Below, piece by piece: positions 45,593-54,434 of a DNA stretch of 64,000 bases. Made by a program: the position numbers and the translations under genes. The first letter of the stretch is position 1, and each line of letters begins with the position of its first letter. The notes under the pieces are model-generated. The model saw only the letters and a program-made list of their open reading frames with translations, ran no database searches and was not told where the DNA came from. Source of the stretch: Chondrinema litorale (GTDB lineage: Bacteria; Bacteroidota; Bacteroidia; Cytophagales; Flammeovirgaceae); contig NZ_CP111051.1 in NCBI RefSeq assembly GCF_026250525.1, positions 1 to 64,000 of the forward strand, read 5' to 3'.

Positions 45593-45922
45593 TCGTTTTT
45601 GTGTTGTATTGCCACACCAATTTACATTTAGTTTCTCCTTTTCAAAATGGATATTACGTTTTTAATTTTTTTTAGAATTGTATTAGATGATTTTTATAAA
45701 ATAGGCTTATTTGGATCATATCTACATTTTTAGAAAAAAATACACCTAAATATTATTAGCTAATTGCTAAATATATTTAGAGCTGTTAATAAATAGATGT
45801 TAACTAATTGAAGATCACCATCATCTAACAATTAATTTCTTACCTGACTTTATTCTTTCAGATAAAATTTTTGCAGTATAATTGCAGTTTTTATTGCGAT
45901 TTTAAACTAATTAGAAAGCAAG
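45593..45922. other. AT-rich intergenic region
   Basis: 330 bp between the ribokinase start and a small plus-strand gene. I see no coding potential, strong hairpin or clear promoter. Confidence 0.5.
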
Positions 45923-46048
45923 ATGAAGACATTTTTAGGATCATTAATCTATAGCGGTAAAAAATCTGACGATGAGTTTTCAGGGTATGAAAATATATTT
46001 GCAATATTAATTGGGATAGTTTTTTTAATAGCAGTAGTAATTGCCTAA
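45923..46048 (+). CDS. 41-residue single-pass membrane protein
   Basis: ATG 45923 to TAA 46048 encodes 41 residues: a polar, charged N-terminal half (KTFLGSLIYSGKKSDDEFSG) and a C-terminal hydrophobic helix (IFAILIGIVFLIAVVIA). This is the form of a small inner-membrane protein with N-terminus in the cytoplasm. It sits in an otherwise gene-free stretch of over 600 bp, and a minus-strand frame over it has unfavourable composition. No homologue was recognised. Confidence 0.55.
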   Translation: MKTFLGSLIYSGKKSDDEFSGYENIFAILIGIVFLIAVVIA

Positions 46049-46218
46049 TTAACATAATAGGCTTTTTCTTACAGATTTTGGCAAATCGCAAGCTATAATA
46101 CTTAGCTGTAAATTATTTTTTCATAATCTTTTACTATTCAAAAATTCAATACTTGCCATACGTATAAATTTTTAGTAATTTGTATTATTAAAAATTTTAA
46201 TCTAGAATACTTAATAGT

Positions 46219-46803
46219 ATGTTAAAGGCGCTCATTTTAGTGGGTGGTGTAAGTTCAAGAATGGGTAAAGACAAGTATTTACTAAATGTTAATAGTAAAC
46301 CACAATATATTTACTTAGCCGAGCTACTTAAAGAATTAAACATACCTATATACATTTCCTGTAATAAAAACCAGCAAAATAATATAGAATCCAGATTTGA
46401 TGTAATTGTGGATATATTCCAAGGAGTTGGCCCAATGGGTGGTATAGCTTCAGCGTTTGAATTGGATAATAATGTTGATTGGTTGGTAATAGCCTGTGAT
46501 TTGATTTTGATAGACCGGGCTACTATTAAATTTTTAATTTCTAAACAAGACGAACCATCAGATATCATCACGTTTATAAAACGGGATAGCGATTTTCCTG
46601 AAACTACTATTACTATCTATAAATCAAGTACACATTCGTTGTTTAAGCAGGCTATTGCGGATAAATCTTACAGTTTGCAAAAAATATTAAGGAAGTGTAA
46701 ACTGGAAACAATTAATCCTCCGGAGAAAAATAAACTCTGGAATGCTAATACTCCGATTGAATTACAAGAAGCGCAGAAGTTTATTAAAGGTTTAAACTTA
46801 TAA
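46219..46803 (+). CDS. mobA: molybdenum cofactor guanylyltransferase
   Basis: A 194-residue nucleotidyltransferase expected to attach GMP to molybdopterin. The nucleotide-binding motif LILVGGVSSRMGKDKYLL opens the protein and GVGPMGGIASAFE follows; the metal-binding Asp is in WLVIACDLILID. The final NANTPIELQEA matches the NxNTPxDL end of the family. Length is normal. No other moa/moe genes are in the window, though the neighbouring LysR/YeiH pair could belong to sulfur-oxyanion handling. Confidence 0.9.
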   Translation: MLKALILVGGVSSRMGKDKYLLNVNSKPQYIYLAELLKELNIPIYISCNKNQQNNIESRFDVIVDIFQGVGPMGGIASAFELDNNVDWLVIACDLILIDRATIKFLISKQDEPSDIITFIKRDSDFPETTITIYKSSTHSLFKQAIADKSYSLQKILRKCKLETINPPEKNKLWNANTPIELQEAQKFIKGLNL

Positions 46804-46858
46804 AGTGCGCTTATTCTAAACTAGAAAGTCGTACTTTGTATAAATTATTCTTGCATTA

Positions 46859-47755
46859 ATGTTTGATTTTAGATTACAGGTTTTTCACACTGTTGCAAAG
46901 CGGCTTAATTTTACAAAAGCAGCTAAAGAGTTATATATTAGCCAGCCTGCAGTAACAAAGCATATCCACGAAATTGAAAATCATTTTCAGATGAAATTAT
47001 TTGACCGTAATGGTACAAAAATAAAATTGACTCTGGCTGGTGAAACACTTCTACAATATACCGAGCAACTATTTGCCTTGTATAGAAGTTTGGAAATTGA
47101 TATGAATGCTTTGAGTAGCAAAAAGGCGGGTAAACTGCGTATAGGTGCAAGCACTACTGTTGCTCAATATGTGTTGCCCCCAGTAATGGCCGCTTTTCAT
47201 GAGAAATTTAAAGATATTTCTATTAACCTGCTCACAGGAAATACAGAGCAAATAGAAAAAGCATTACAAAAAAAAGAAATTGATCTTGGTATTATTGAAG
47301 GATATTCTAAAACTGCTGCTATTAAATACTCAAAATTTATTAAAGATGAAGTTGTATTAGTTTCGAATGTTAACAACCCACTGGCTAAAAAACAGCGAAT
47401 ATCTATTGCTGAGTTTAAAAAGACTCCTTTATTAATTAGAGAACATGGTTCTGGTACTTTAGATGTAATTGCCCATTCACTTAAACAAAAAAGTATAAAT
47501 CTTTCAGAGTTAAATATTGAGATGGAATTGAGTAGTACAGAAAGTATTAAACTCTATTTACTTAATTCTAATTGTGTGTCTTTGTTATCGGTTCATTCAG
47601 TTTTGAAAGAGTTAAAAAATAATGAATGTTGCATTATCGATATTAAAGGCCTCAGCATAGAAAGATACTTTTATTTTATTCAAACACAAGGGAAAGCTGA
47701 TAGCCTATCTGAATTATTTATGAAGTACGCCTCTCGTTATAACTTCAGGTTATAA
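46859..47755 (+). CDS. LysR-family transcription regulator
   Basis: A 298-residue LysR regulator. The N-terminal winged HTH is clear (FDFRLQVFHTVAKRLNFTKA; AKELYISQPAVTKHIHEIE), and the C-terminal periplasmic-binding-like effector domain follows (GKLRIGASTTVAQYVLPPV; LGIIEGYSKTAAI; TPLLIREHGSGT). It sits just before a YeiH-family gene, the same partnership as YeiE/YeiH in enterobacteria, and so may control it. It lies 55 bp after mobA. Confidence 0.92.
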   Translation: MFDFRLQVFHTVAKRLNFTKAAKELYISQPAVTKHIHEIENHFQMKLFDRNGTKIKLTLAGETLLQYTEQLFALYRSLEIDMNALSSKKAGKLRIGASTTVAQYVLPPVMAAFHEKFKDISINLLTGNTEQIEKALQKKEIDLGIIEGYSKTAAIKYSKFIKDEVVLVSNVNNPLAKKQRISIAEFKKTPLLIREHGSGTLDVIAHSLKQKSINLSELNIEMELSSTESIKLYLLNSNCVSLLSVHSVLKELKNNECCIIDIKGLSIERYFYFIQTQGKADSLSELFMKYASRYNFRL

Positions 47756-47824
47756 TAGATTACTATTTATGATTTCCGCTTATTATTGAAAACACTGAGT
47801 TTTGTAATAAATAAAAACCAGGGA

Positions 47825-48814
47825 ATGATGGATAAAGCTCAGTTAATAAGCAAAACTCAACATAGATTAAGCGAATTACTCGATAAGCAAATCTCTTACA
47901 GAGAGATTGTTTTTTTTATAGTTGCGGCTTTATGTTTTTCCTCATTCATATCACCTCCAATTGCTTTACTTTTAGGTTTAGTAGTGGCTAGAATTACAGG
48001 TCACCCTTATTTACATCTCAATCATAAAATCACCCATATATTATTGCAAGTTTCAGTGGTGGGTTTGGGTTTTGGCATGAATGCTAACACAGCGCTTCAG
48101 GTGGGTAAAGAAGGATTTTTATTTACAGTAGGTTCTATCTTGTTTACACTCACACTCGGTTGGTTGCTTTGTAAAGCATTAAAAATCGATTTAAAAACCT
48201 CTTTTTTAATTTCTGCTGGAACTGCTATTTGTGGAGGCAGTGCCATTGCGGCGGTTTCTCCTGTGATTGGAGCAAAAGAAAAACAAATATCTGTGGCACT
48301 AGGAACAGTATTTATTTTAAACTCGGTAGCATTGTTTGTTTTTCCATTAGTAGGAGAGTGGTTACATTTATCGCAAAATCAATTTGGTTTATGGAGTGCA
48401 ATTGCCATACACGACACCAGTTCTGTTGTTGGTGCAGCAGCTAAGTATGGCAAAGAAGCATTGCAAATAGCAACGACTGTAAAGTTAGCCAGAGCATTAT
48501 GGATAATTCCATTGGCTGTAATTGCCTCTTTTGTTTTTAAAACTCAAAAGGTAAAAGTGAAAATTCCTTATTTTATAGGGTTATTTGTAGTTGCTATGCT
48601 ATTGAATACTTATATTCCGCAAGTTCAATATGTGAATGGTTTTATTGTGAACTTATCTAAAATAGGTTTAACATTAACTCTATTCTTAATTGGCAGTGGA
48701 CTCACTGGAAATGTTTTAAAATCTGTAGGATTAAAACCAATGTTACAAGGAGTAATTCTATGGGTTTCAATCTCTATTTTTACCTTGTGGGTAATTTTGA
48801 GTTTTTATAGTTGA
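47825..48814 (+). CDS. YeiH/UPF0324-family membrane transporter
   Basis: An integral membrane protein of about 330 residues with around ten hydrophobic helices. The ATG at 47825 has an AGGGA just upstream, so I prefer it to the in-frame TTG at 47786. The family hallmark is SAGTAICGGSAIAAVSPVIG, followed by AIAIHDTSSVVGAAAKYG. UPF0324 members are described as putative sulfate/sulfonate exporters, on limited experimental grounds. The preceding LysR gene supports a YeiE/YeiH-like unit. Confidence 0.88.
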   Translation: MMDKAQLISKTQHRLSELLDKQISYREIVFFIVAALCFSSFISPPIALLLGLVVARITGHPYLHLNHKITHILLQVSVVGLGFGMNANTALQVGKEGFLFTVGSILFTLTLGWLLCKALKIDLKTSFLISAGTAICGGSAIAAVSPVIGAKEKQISVALGTVFILNSVALFVFPLVGEWLHLSQNQFGLWSAIAIHDTSSVVGAAAKYGKEALQIATTVKLARALWIIPLAVIASFVFKTQKVKVKIPYFIGLFVVAMLLNTYIPQVQYVNGFIVNLSKIGLTLTLFLIGSGLTGNVLKSVGLKPMLQGVILWVSISIFTLWVILSFYS

Positions 48815-48840
48815 GCAAACTCTTTGGAATATTCAGTAAA

Positions 48841-48875
48841 ACAAAAAGGGATGTAAAATATACATCCCTTTTTGT
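48841..48875. terminator. strong bidirectional terminator
   Basis: ACAAAAAGGGATGTA (48841-48855) pairs fully with TACATCCCTTTTTGT (48861-48875) around AAATA, giving A and T runs on both sides of a 15-bp stem. It separates the convergent YeiH-like and lipocalin-like genes. Confidence 0.85.
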
Positions 48876-48893
48876 TTTACTATTTAATTGACT

Positions 48894-49388
48894 TTATCGA
48901 GTATATTTAAAAGTAATATTGATATCAGTCCAAGCATAAGATAAATTAACTCTACCTGTAAGATTGAGTTCTAAATTATGATCATCTAACTCAACTATAT
49001 TAGCAGTTTGCTCTCCCTCCATACCTTCTGCTTCAACAGTCATAGTGTTTCCATTGATTTCAAAAGAACCTGAACCGAAAAATCCGGGGTTTGTCCATTC
49101 GGTATCTGGTGCTCCTTCAGTTTCTAGTAAAATGGTATAAGAACCACCTGAGCTATAAGTATTGTCATCTTTAAATTCGGTAGTATAATCCATATCAGTT
49201 CCAGTTCCTTTATAAGATAACTCATAAGTTTGTCCAGAATATTCAGTACTTGAAATACCTGAATATTCTAAGGATACTAAAGTCCATTCTCCGACAATAT
49301 CACTCGTTGGAGTTACATCGTCATCATCAGAACATGAGTAAAAAAAGGTAGTAACTAATAGCAGTAGAAATGTAATTTTTAATTTCAT
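48894..49388 (-). CDS. lipocalin-like lipoprotein
   Basis: About 164 residues starting at ATG 49388 (MKLKITF); a longer frame upstream would place 14 extra residues before the signal. The lipoprotein signal ends TTFFYSC, followed by SDDDD, an acidic linker that often marks surface export in Bacteroidota. The rest is a lipocalin-like beta barrel (DIVGEWTLVSLEYSG; TTEFKDDNTYSSGGSYTI; SGSFEINGNTMTVEAEG). Ligand and role are unknown. Confidence 0.82.
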   Translation of the reverse strand: MKLKITFLLLLVTTFFYSCSDDDDVTPTSDIVGEWTLVSLEYSGISSTEYSGQTYELSYKGTGTDMDYTTEFKDDNTYSSGGSYTILLETEGAPDTEWTNPGFFGSGSFEINGNTMTVEAEGMEGEQTANIVELDDHNLELNLTGRVNLSYAWTDINITFKYTR

Positions 49389-49613
49389 AGTGTTAATCGG
49401 AATGTTTAAAAATGCTAGTATTTTGCCCAAATATAAGCATATATATAAATCTCAATGAGTGAAAAGAGGATATTAAGATTTATTAAAGAATATATGTTGA
49501 TAGGGGAATTGTAGGCAGTATTGGTGTTTTTATATACCAAAAGGAAGATGATAAAATGAGTAATATCTTTCGTATAAATTTGATAAGCTATCTCATTTGT
49601 GTTAAAAAAAACT

Positions 49614-49647
49614 CCATCAGAAGTAGTATTAATACTACTTCTGATGG
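49614..49647 (-). terminator. 34-bp perfect palindrome, terminator of the FGE-like gene
   Basis: Two 17-base arms meet at ATT|AAT with no mismatch, beginning CCATCAGAAG at 49614 and ending CTTCTGATGG at 49647. On the minus strand it is followed by AGTTTTTTT, giving a strong intrinsic terminator 27 bp after the stop of the large gene at 49674. As an uninterrupted palindrome it could also be a protein-binding site. Confidence 0.75.
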
Positions 49648-49673
49648 GTTTTGATTCTTTTAAAGAAAATTTT

Positions 49674-52600
49674 TCAATCAAAAGCTACTCTAAAACCATA
49701 GACTTCAAATTGACTATCTGGATAATTAAATACCCTGTCAAATACTCGCGCATATTCTTTTTCATATTTCCATGAGCCGCCTCTTACCACTTTCTTTTCA
49801 CCACGAGATGGTCCAGTCGGATTATTTAAATCTGCTAAATTGTAAAAGTGTGGATCGTACCAATCGCTACACCATTCCCAAACATTTCCACTAATGTCAT
49901 ACAAACCTAATTCGTTAGGTGCTTTTAGTCCAACTGGCTGAGCACCATTTACATTAGGAATTTTACTATACCAGCCAGCTTTAGAAAGTTTGTTGCTGCC
50001 ACTAAACAAAAAGTTTTGGCTGTATTTACCACCTCTTGCGGCATATTCCCATTCTGCTTCAGTTGGGAGCCTACCACCAATCCAATTGGCATAAGCATTT
50101 GCACCATACCAACTAACAAATATTACTGGGTGTTTCTCAAATCCACTTTGTATTTTGTACATTCCCTTCTCATAGTAGATGCGACATTGCTCATCACCCT
50201 CTTTTCCATTAATATCAATCCATTCAGCAACTTTTTCAGCATTTAGCCCTTTTTCGTTTAAGAATTTGCAGTACTCAGCATTTGTAACTTCGTATTTCGA
50301 AAGATAGAAATCGCTAATATTTACCGAGTGTTTAGGCTTTTCATAATAAATCCCTTCCAGTTCATTAGCTCCCATATTATATGTGCCACCTTCCACATTT
50401 GCCACTTCAATTTTCTGTGGTTTATAATCTAAAAATACCTCTGGTTTAATGCTTTTTTGTTTCCAATAAGCTGGATGCATAGAGAACAAGTTGTGCAAAG
50501 CACCCTCTTTATTTTCTTTGTTGAGATAACTTAGAAATAATAAATGGTGAAGCTCATTTTTTAAAACACCGGCATTTTTATAGGTTAAAATTTTACTGGC
50601 AAGATCGATACATTTATCATACATTCCTACCTGATAATAACCCAATGCTATATTAAAATCGATTAAAGATTTATTGATGCGAGCCAAATCGTAATTACCC
50701 ATTAACTCACTGGCAGTTTCTATAAATCTTAATGTATTACTATTATCCACTTCCGATGGTTGGTAATTGTCGTAGGCCATTAGAGTGAGCAATTTGGCGC
50801 TATCCAAACCATTGTTTAGGCAATATTCAATTTCATTATAATTAATAGCAGAGCTACAATCTGGTTCTTCAGCACTAAAAGTAAAAGGCAGATAAAACAC
50901 AGCACAAGCCATGGTGAGACGCGCCGGAAATTTAAAACCAGTAAAATAGAAATTATCTCTAAACAGATACTTGTTTAGCTTTTTAGGAATTAATCTATCC
51001 ATTAACGGATGACGTATTTCTTCTAGCAGCGTCAATACTTCTTTATCTTCAACCGGATTGGTTCTGTATAACTGCTTTAATTCCTTTACCAGATATTGCT
51101 TTTCCTTTGAAGTACTTTGTTGAATTTTACTAATTAAAATATTCATCCTTTCTTTATTTCTAAAAGCAGGATTTGGTGAATATTTAATACTGTTTTCAAT
51201 TACTTTGTATATCGCTTTTGCAATCTGTTTTTGCTCAGCTTTGCTCAGTAGTTCATTATCGGCTAGTAGCGCCTTGCGGATTTCGTTTGGAATTTTTCCT
51301 TCTTGAAACCACTTTAAGTTCATTAACTTAGTAAGGTTATCGGCAGTTAAAAGATTGTTATCCGGTGTAGAAAGATGCTTGCCAATAAATAATGTTAAGT
51401 CCCAATAGATTTCAGGATAAATGCAGCAAGCAGCTAACCAGTTGAGCACATCGTAACTATCATCATCATCCGTCTGAAAATAGTATTTCAGCTTCGCCAC
51501 GATTAAAACTGGCTCTTCATCAAAATCGATTATTGTATGCTCAGCATTATTTCTCCACTCATACAAATCGGCAACATTAATCATCTCGAAAGTATCTACC
51601 AGTTTAGTAATACCTTCTGTATTTGCCGGCAGAATAGAAAATAGATGCTGTAATTGCTCTTCCGTTTTATCCCAAAGTACAGGTTCTTTAGGAGTAAAAA
51701 TAGCTTTGTTTTCCCAAGACTTAAATGTATCTGTCCAATCGAAAAGTTTTCCAGTTGTTGGATTAACCATTCCAGCGCCACTTGTAAACAACAAAAGTCT
51801 GTGGTTAGCATAGTGGTTTAACAAATAGAACAAATCAACTTTTTTATAGGTTGATTCACTCCAACAAACCTGAGGATCTTTATTAAAATAAAAGCGGTTG
51901 ATGTGGATGTTTTGCTTTACTAAAGATGAACAGATAAACTCAAACAATTTAGATTGTTGGTTTTTACGAGAATCTTGATCAATCAAAATCAGATACTGCG
52001 ATTGTTTTTCTCTTTGATCGTAAACCAGATTTAAAATTCCACCTTGCTGCGCTGTATTTACAACTGTCTTATTTATGTTGAGGCGATTTGTATTTTCTAC
52101 CTTTCTTTTATTCCAATCGCGAGAGGCCAGATAAAACTCTTCTGGATATTCTATTTGGAAGTTTTGATTCAGTTTCACTTCCATATTTTCTAGATCACCA
52201 GTTGCGCTTGCTTTTTTCAATCGTCTCTCAGCATATAAAAATCTTTCGTAAACCAGATAAGCAAAAAGCAAAGACAAAAATACCCACCATTTTATCACAT
52301 CAATATTTTCATACCAGTAAACTACTTTTGAGTTTAAACTTCCCATGTCTGGCTTTTGCAATTCTTTGGGAGTAAAAGTGGCAAGATTCAGCCTATTAAT
52401 AGCTTCATCTTTAAACAGTATGTGAGGTATATTTTTCCCTTTAGAATAAATAAAATCATGGTCGCCAGATGGCTGCATTTCTTTATTTTCGGGATAGGTT
52501 TTGGCAAAATATGTTTCTCTTTCTTTTCGTAATTTCTCTTTTGCTAATTCCTTTTCGTCTAACTCGGTATTTTTATCTGATGGTTTCGCTGCTGCAATTG

Positions 52601-53225
52601 TATTTGGGCTGTCAACATCAATTTTAGCTTCTGTTACTTGTTCTTGTTCAGTTTCAATTTTGATAGACTCTGGAGCATTTATCTTTTGAGTTTCTTTTTT
52701 TGCATCACTATTTTCTGCTTTATTTTTCTCTATAGAAATACTTTCTTTTTTCGTTTGAATGTCTTTTTCAATGGCAGAAACATCTAGTTCTTTAAATTCA
52801 TATTTTTGAACAAATGCATCTTGGAAGTAATGCAGCGCCACACCTGTAAGAATGATGAAGACAAAACATGCTGCAAAATACTTGATATAAGTAAAGTTGA
52901 TTGAAATGGGTTTAGTAGTTTTTTCTGGCTGAACTTGATGTTTTATTGGCGAATTATCGGAATAAAGACGTGCCTGTTGCCCTTTATAGTTTTTGAAATA
53001 TTTGTCGAAAGTATCCGAAAATATTTGTTGTTGATTCTCACTCTTTACAAGTATTGGCGCCAGTAATTCCTTCAATAGTGCTTTATCTGCACCAGCAGGA
53101 ATTTTTTCCAGTACTTTTTTAATATCTAAATATGTATCTACACCTATAATAAACCCTTCCTTCTCCAGTTCTTTCAGCATTTCTTCAAGAGGCATGTATT
53201 CATATACAAGAAGTGGTTTTTTCAT
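49674..53225 (-). CDS. membrane protein with degenerate vWA-like and FGE-like (SUMF1) domains
   Basis: An 1183-residue protein directly downstream of a MoxR ATPase. A cytoplasmic N-terminal region precedes helix 1 (residues 113-134), then a charged Lys/Glu-rich linker of about 170 residues, then helix 2 (312-330). Residues 409-540 look like a von Willebrand A fold: YLILIDQDSRKN with a partial MIDAS (DQDSR, 416-420) and HRLLLFTSGAGMV. Residues 550-930 are mostly helical. The final 245 residues are an FGE/SUMF1 domain (VEGGTYNMGANE; GGRLPTEAEWEYAARGG; DISGNVWEWCSDWY; VVRGGSWKYEKEYARVFDR). The two active-site cysteines of true formylglycine-generating enzymes, normally after RGGSW, are absent, so a binding role is likelier than sulfatase maturation. 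Confidence 0.82.
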   Translation of the reverse strand: MKKPLLVYEYMPLEEMLKELEKEGFIIGVDTYLDIKKVLEKIPAGADKALLKELLAPILVKSENQQQIFSDTFDKYFKNYKGQQARLYSDNSPIKHQVQPEKTTKPISINFTYIKYFAACFVFIILTGVALHYFQDAFVQKYEFKELDVSAIEKDIQTKKESISIEKNKAENSDAKKETQKINAPESIKIETEQEQVTEAKIDVDSPNTIAAAKPSDKNTELDEKELAKEKLRKERETYFAKTYPENKEMQPSGDHDFIYSKGKNIPHILFKDEAINRLNLATFTPKELQKPDMGSLNSKVVYWYENIDVIKWWVFLSLLFAYLVYERFLYAERRLKKASATGDLENMEVKLNQNFQIEYPEEFYLASRDWNKRKVENTNRLNINKTVVNTAQQGGILNLVYDQREKQSQYLILIDQDSRKNQQSKLFEFICSSLVKQNIHINRFYFNKDPQVCWSESTYKKVDLFYLLNHYANHRLLLFTSGAGMVNPTTGKLFDWTDTFKSWENKAIFTPKEPVLWDKTEEQLQHLFSILPANTEGITKLVDTFEMINVADLYEWRNNAEHTIIDFDEEPVLIVAKLKYYFQTDDDDSYDVLNWLAACCIYPEIYWDLTLFIGKHLSTPDNNLLTADNLTKLMNLKWFQEGKIPNEIRKALLADNELLSKAEQKQIAKAIYKVIENSIKYSPNPAFRNKERMNILISKIQQSTSKEKQYLVKELKQLYRTNPVEDKEVLTLLEEIRHPLMDRLIPKKLNKYLFRDNFYFTGFKFPARLTMACAVFYLPFTFSAEEPDCSSAINYNEIEYCLNNGLDSAKLLTLMAYDNYQPSEVDNSNTLRFIETASELMGNYDLARINKSLIDFNIALGYYQVGMYDKCIDLASKILTYKNAGVLKNELHHLLFLSYLNKENKEGALHNLFSMHPAYWKQKSIKPEVFLDYKPQKIEVANVEGGTYNMGANELEGIYYEKPKHSVNISDFYLSKYEVTNAEYCKFLNEKGLNAEKVAEWIDINGKEGDEQCRIYYEKGMYKIQSGFEKHPVIFVSWYGANAYANWIGGRLPTEAEWEYAARGGKYSQNFLFSGSNKLSKAGWYSKIPNVNGAQPVGLKAPNELGLYDISGNVWEWCSDWYDPHFYNLADLNNPTGPSRGEKKVVRGGSWKYEKEYARVFDRVFNYPDSQFEVYGFRVAFD

Positions 53226-53240
53226 TATTACAGCGATTTA

Positions 53241-54182
53241 TCAGTTCTCAAAAAGTATTTGTTCTAGTATTTTAATATCGTCTTCGGTTTTGGCAAGTAC
53301 GGTATAAGTGATTCGCAATGTGTCTTTGTCTTCCTGATTTAGTTTGTTCACATTAGCCAACTTTGTTGGGTGGAAGTTAAATTTCTCCAAGAGTGTTACC
53401 CAATAAATGAGTTCGGCGGTACTGGGCTTTTTGCGCTTTAGTAATTTCCTAATTTTCATGAAATGAGGAATTACAAAAGAAGATAGGTTAGAAGAAGTAA
53501 AAACTTCACTCTGCAATTTGGCAGCAACAATTGTGAGCAGTTCATCTTCCGATGGGAAGTTAAGGTGATAGTACACGCATCTTCTTAGGAAAGCATCAGG
53601 TAGGTTTTTTTCTGAGTTGCTAGTCATGATCACAATTGGGCGCTTGGCATCGGGTGCTATATATTTTTTATTTACCTCTGGCACATCAAAGCTCATTTCT
53701 TCTAGTACATTGAGAATATCGTTAGGTAAATCGCGAGGCGCTTTGTCTATTTCGTCGATTAAAACAACTTGCCTTTGTTGAGAGATAATAGCTTGCCCAA
53801 AAGCCTGATATTGAATAAACTTTTGTTCTATTTCATCATCAGTAAGGGTATTATTTTTTTGTGAATGCACATATTGTAAATGCTTTAGTGCATCATATCT
53901 ATAAAAAAGATCGGTAGCAATAGATGAAGTTCTGGTGTTAAAAACAAGAGGTTTGTCTAAGCCAAAGTTATTGGCTATGCTGTAGGCAAGTTGTGTTTTG
54001 CCTGTACCGGGTTCTCCGGTGATTAATAGCGGTTTTCCAAGGGTAATTGCCACGTTTACAGCGCTTTTTAAAGCTTTAGACGGTTTATAGTGTTCCGGGT
54101 TAGTAAGCCTGTAATCGGGTGTAAAGTCTGGTAAATTTTGTTGGTTTTCGCCAGTATATATTTCAAATTTGGTTGCTGTCAT
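53241..54182 (-). CDS. MoxR-type AAA+ ATPase
   Basis: A 313-residue AAA+ ATPase of the MoxR/dynein-like clade. Walker A is GEPGTGKT (56-63), Walker B VVLIDEID (139-146), sensor 1 IVIMTSNSEKNLP, followed by the arginine finger in DAFLRRCVYYHL. MoxR proteins usually remodel or activate a vWA-domain partner encoded next to them; here the next gene, 15 bp away on the same strand, has a vWA-like segment. The two are likely co-transcribed from upstream of 54182 and end at the palindromic terminator at 49614-49647. Confidence 0.9.
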   Translation of the reverse strand: MTATKFEIYTGENQQNLPDFTPDYRLTNPEHYKPSKALKSAVNVAITLGKPLLITGEPGTGKTQLAYSIANNFGLDKPLVFNTRTSSIATDLFYRYDALKHLQYVHSQKNNTLTDDEIEQKFIQYQAFGQAIISQQRQVVLIDEIDKAPRDLPNDILNVLEEMSFDVPEVNKKYIAPDAKRPIVIMTSNSEKNLPDAFLRRCVYYHLNFPSEDELLTIVAAKLQSEVFTSSNLSSFVIPHFMKIRKLLKRKKPSTAELIYWVTLLEKFNFHPTKLANVNKLNQEDKDTLRITYTVLAKTEDDIKILEQILFEN

Positions 54183-54388
54183 CTAACTGGTTGAGTTTAA
54201 AGTACCTAATTTATATTATTTCTCCAAATAAAAAAATTAGAATTATCTAGTATTTTTTTGGTAATTAGTCTATTTAATTAAACTCTTTATTACAGTTTTC
54301 GATATAATTTTTCAAAGATTGTATGTAAAATTTTTAATCTACTGCTGATTTTTAAATCGCTACCTTTCTTATTTTTTGATATAAAAAA

Positions 54389-54408
54389 AGGGTACCAAAA
54401 AGTACCCT
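54389..54408 (-). terminator. intrinsic terminator of the PNGase F-like gene
   Basis: AGGGTAC (54389-54395) and GTACCCT (54402-54408) form the stem; on the minus strand the hairpin is followed by TTTTTTT. It lies 27 bp past the stop of the gene ending at 54435. Confidence 0.8.
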
Positions 54409-54434
54409 AAAAATTATATTGATTTGAAATAGAC

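Noticed and set aside
45891..46091. A 66-residue minus-strand frame
   Set aside because: It is antisense to the better-supported 41-residue membrane protein and is a basic, low-complexity translation of AT-rich DNA.
49415..49681. An 88-residue minus-strand frame
   Set aside because: It covers the perfect palindrome and terminator and the AT-rich gap, overlaps the end of the large FGE-like gene, and has low-complexity Ile/Tyr/Asn composition.
49674..50420. Sulfatase-maturing formylglycine-generating enzyme
   Set aside because: The catalytic cysteines are missing and no sulfatase gene lies nearby.
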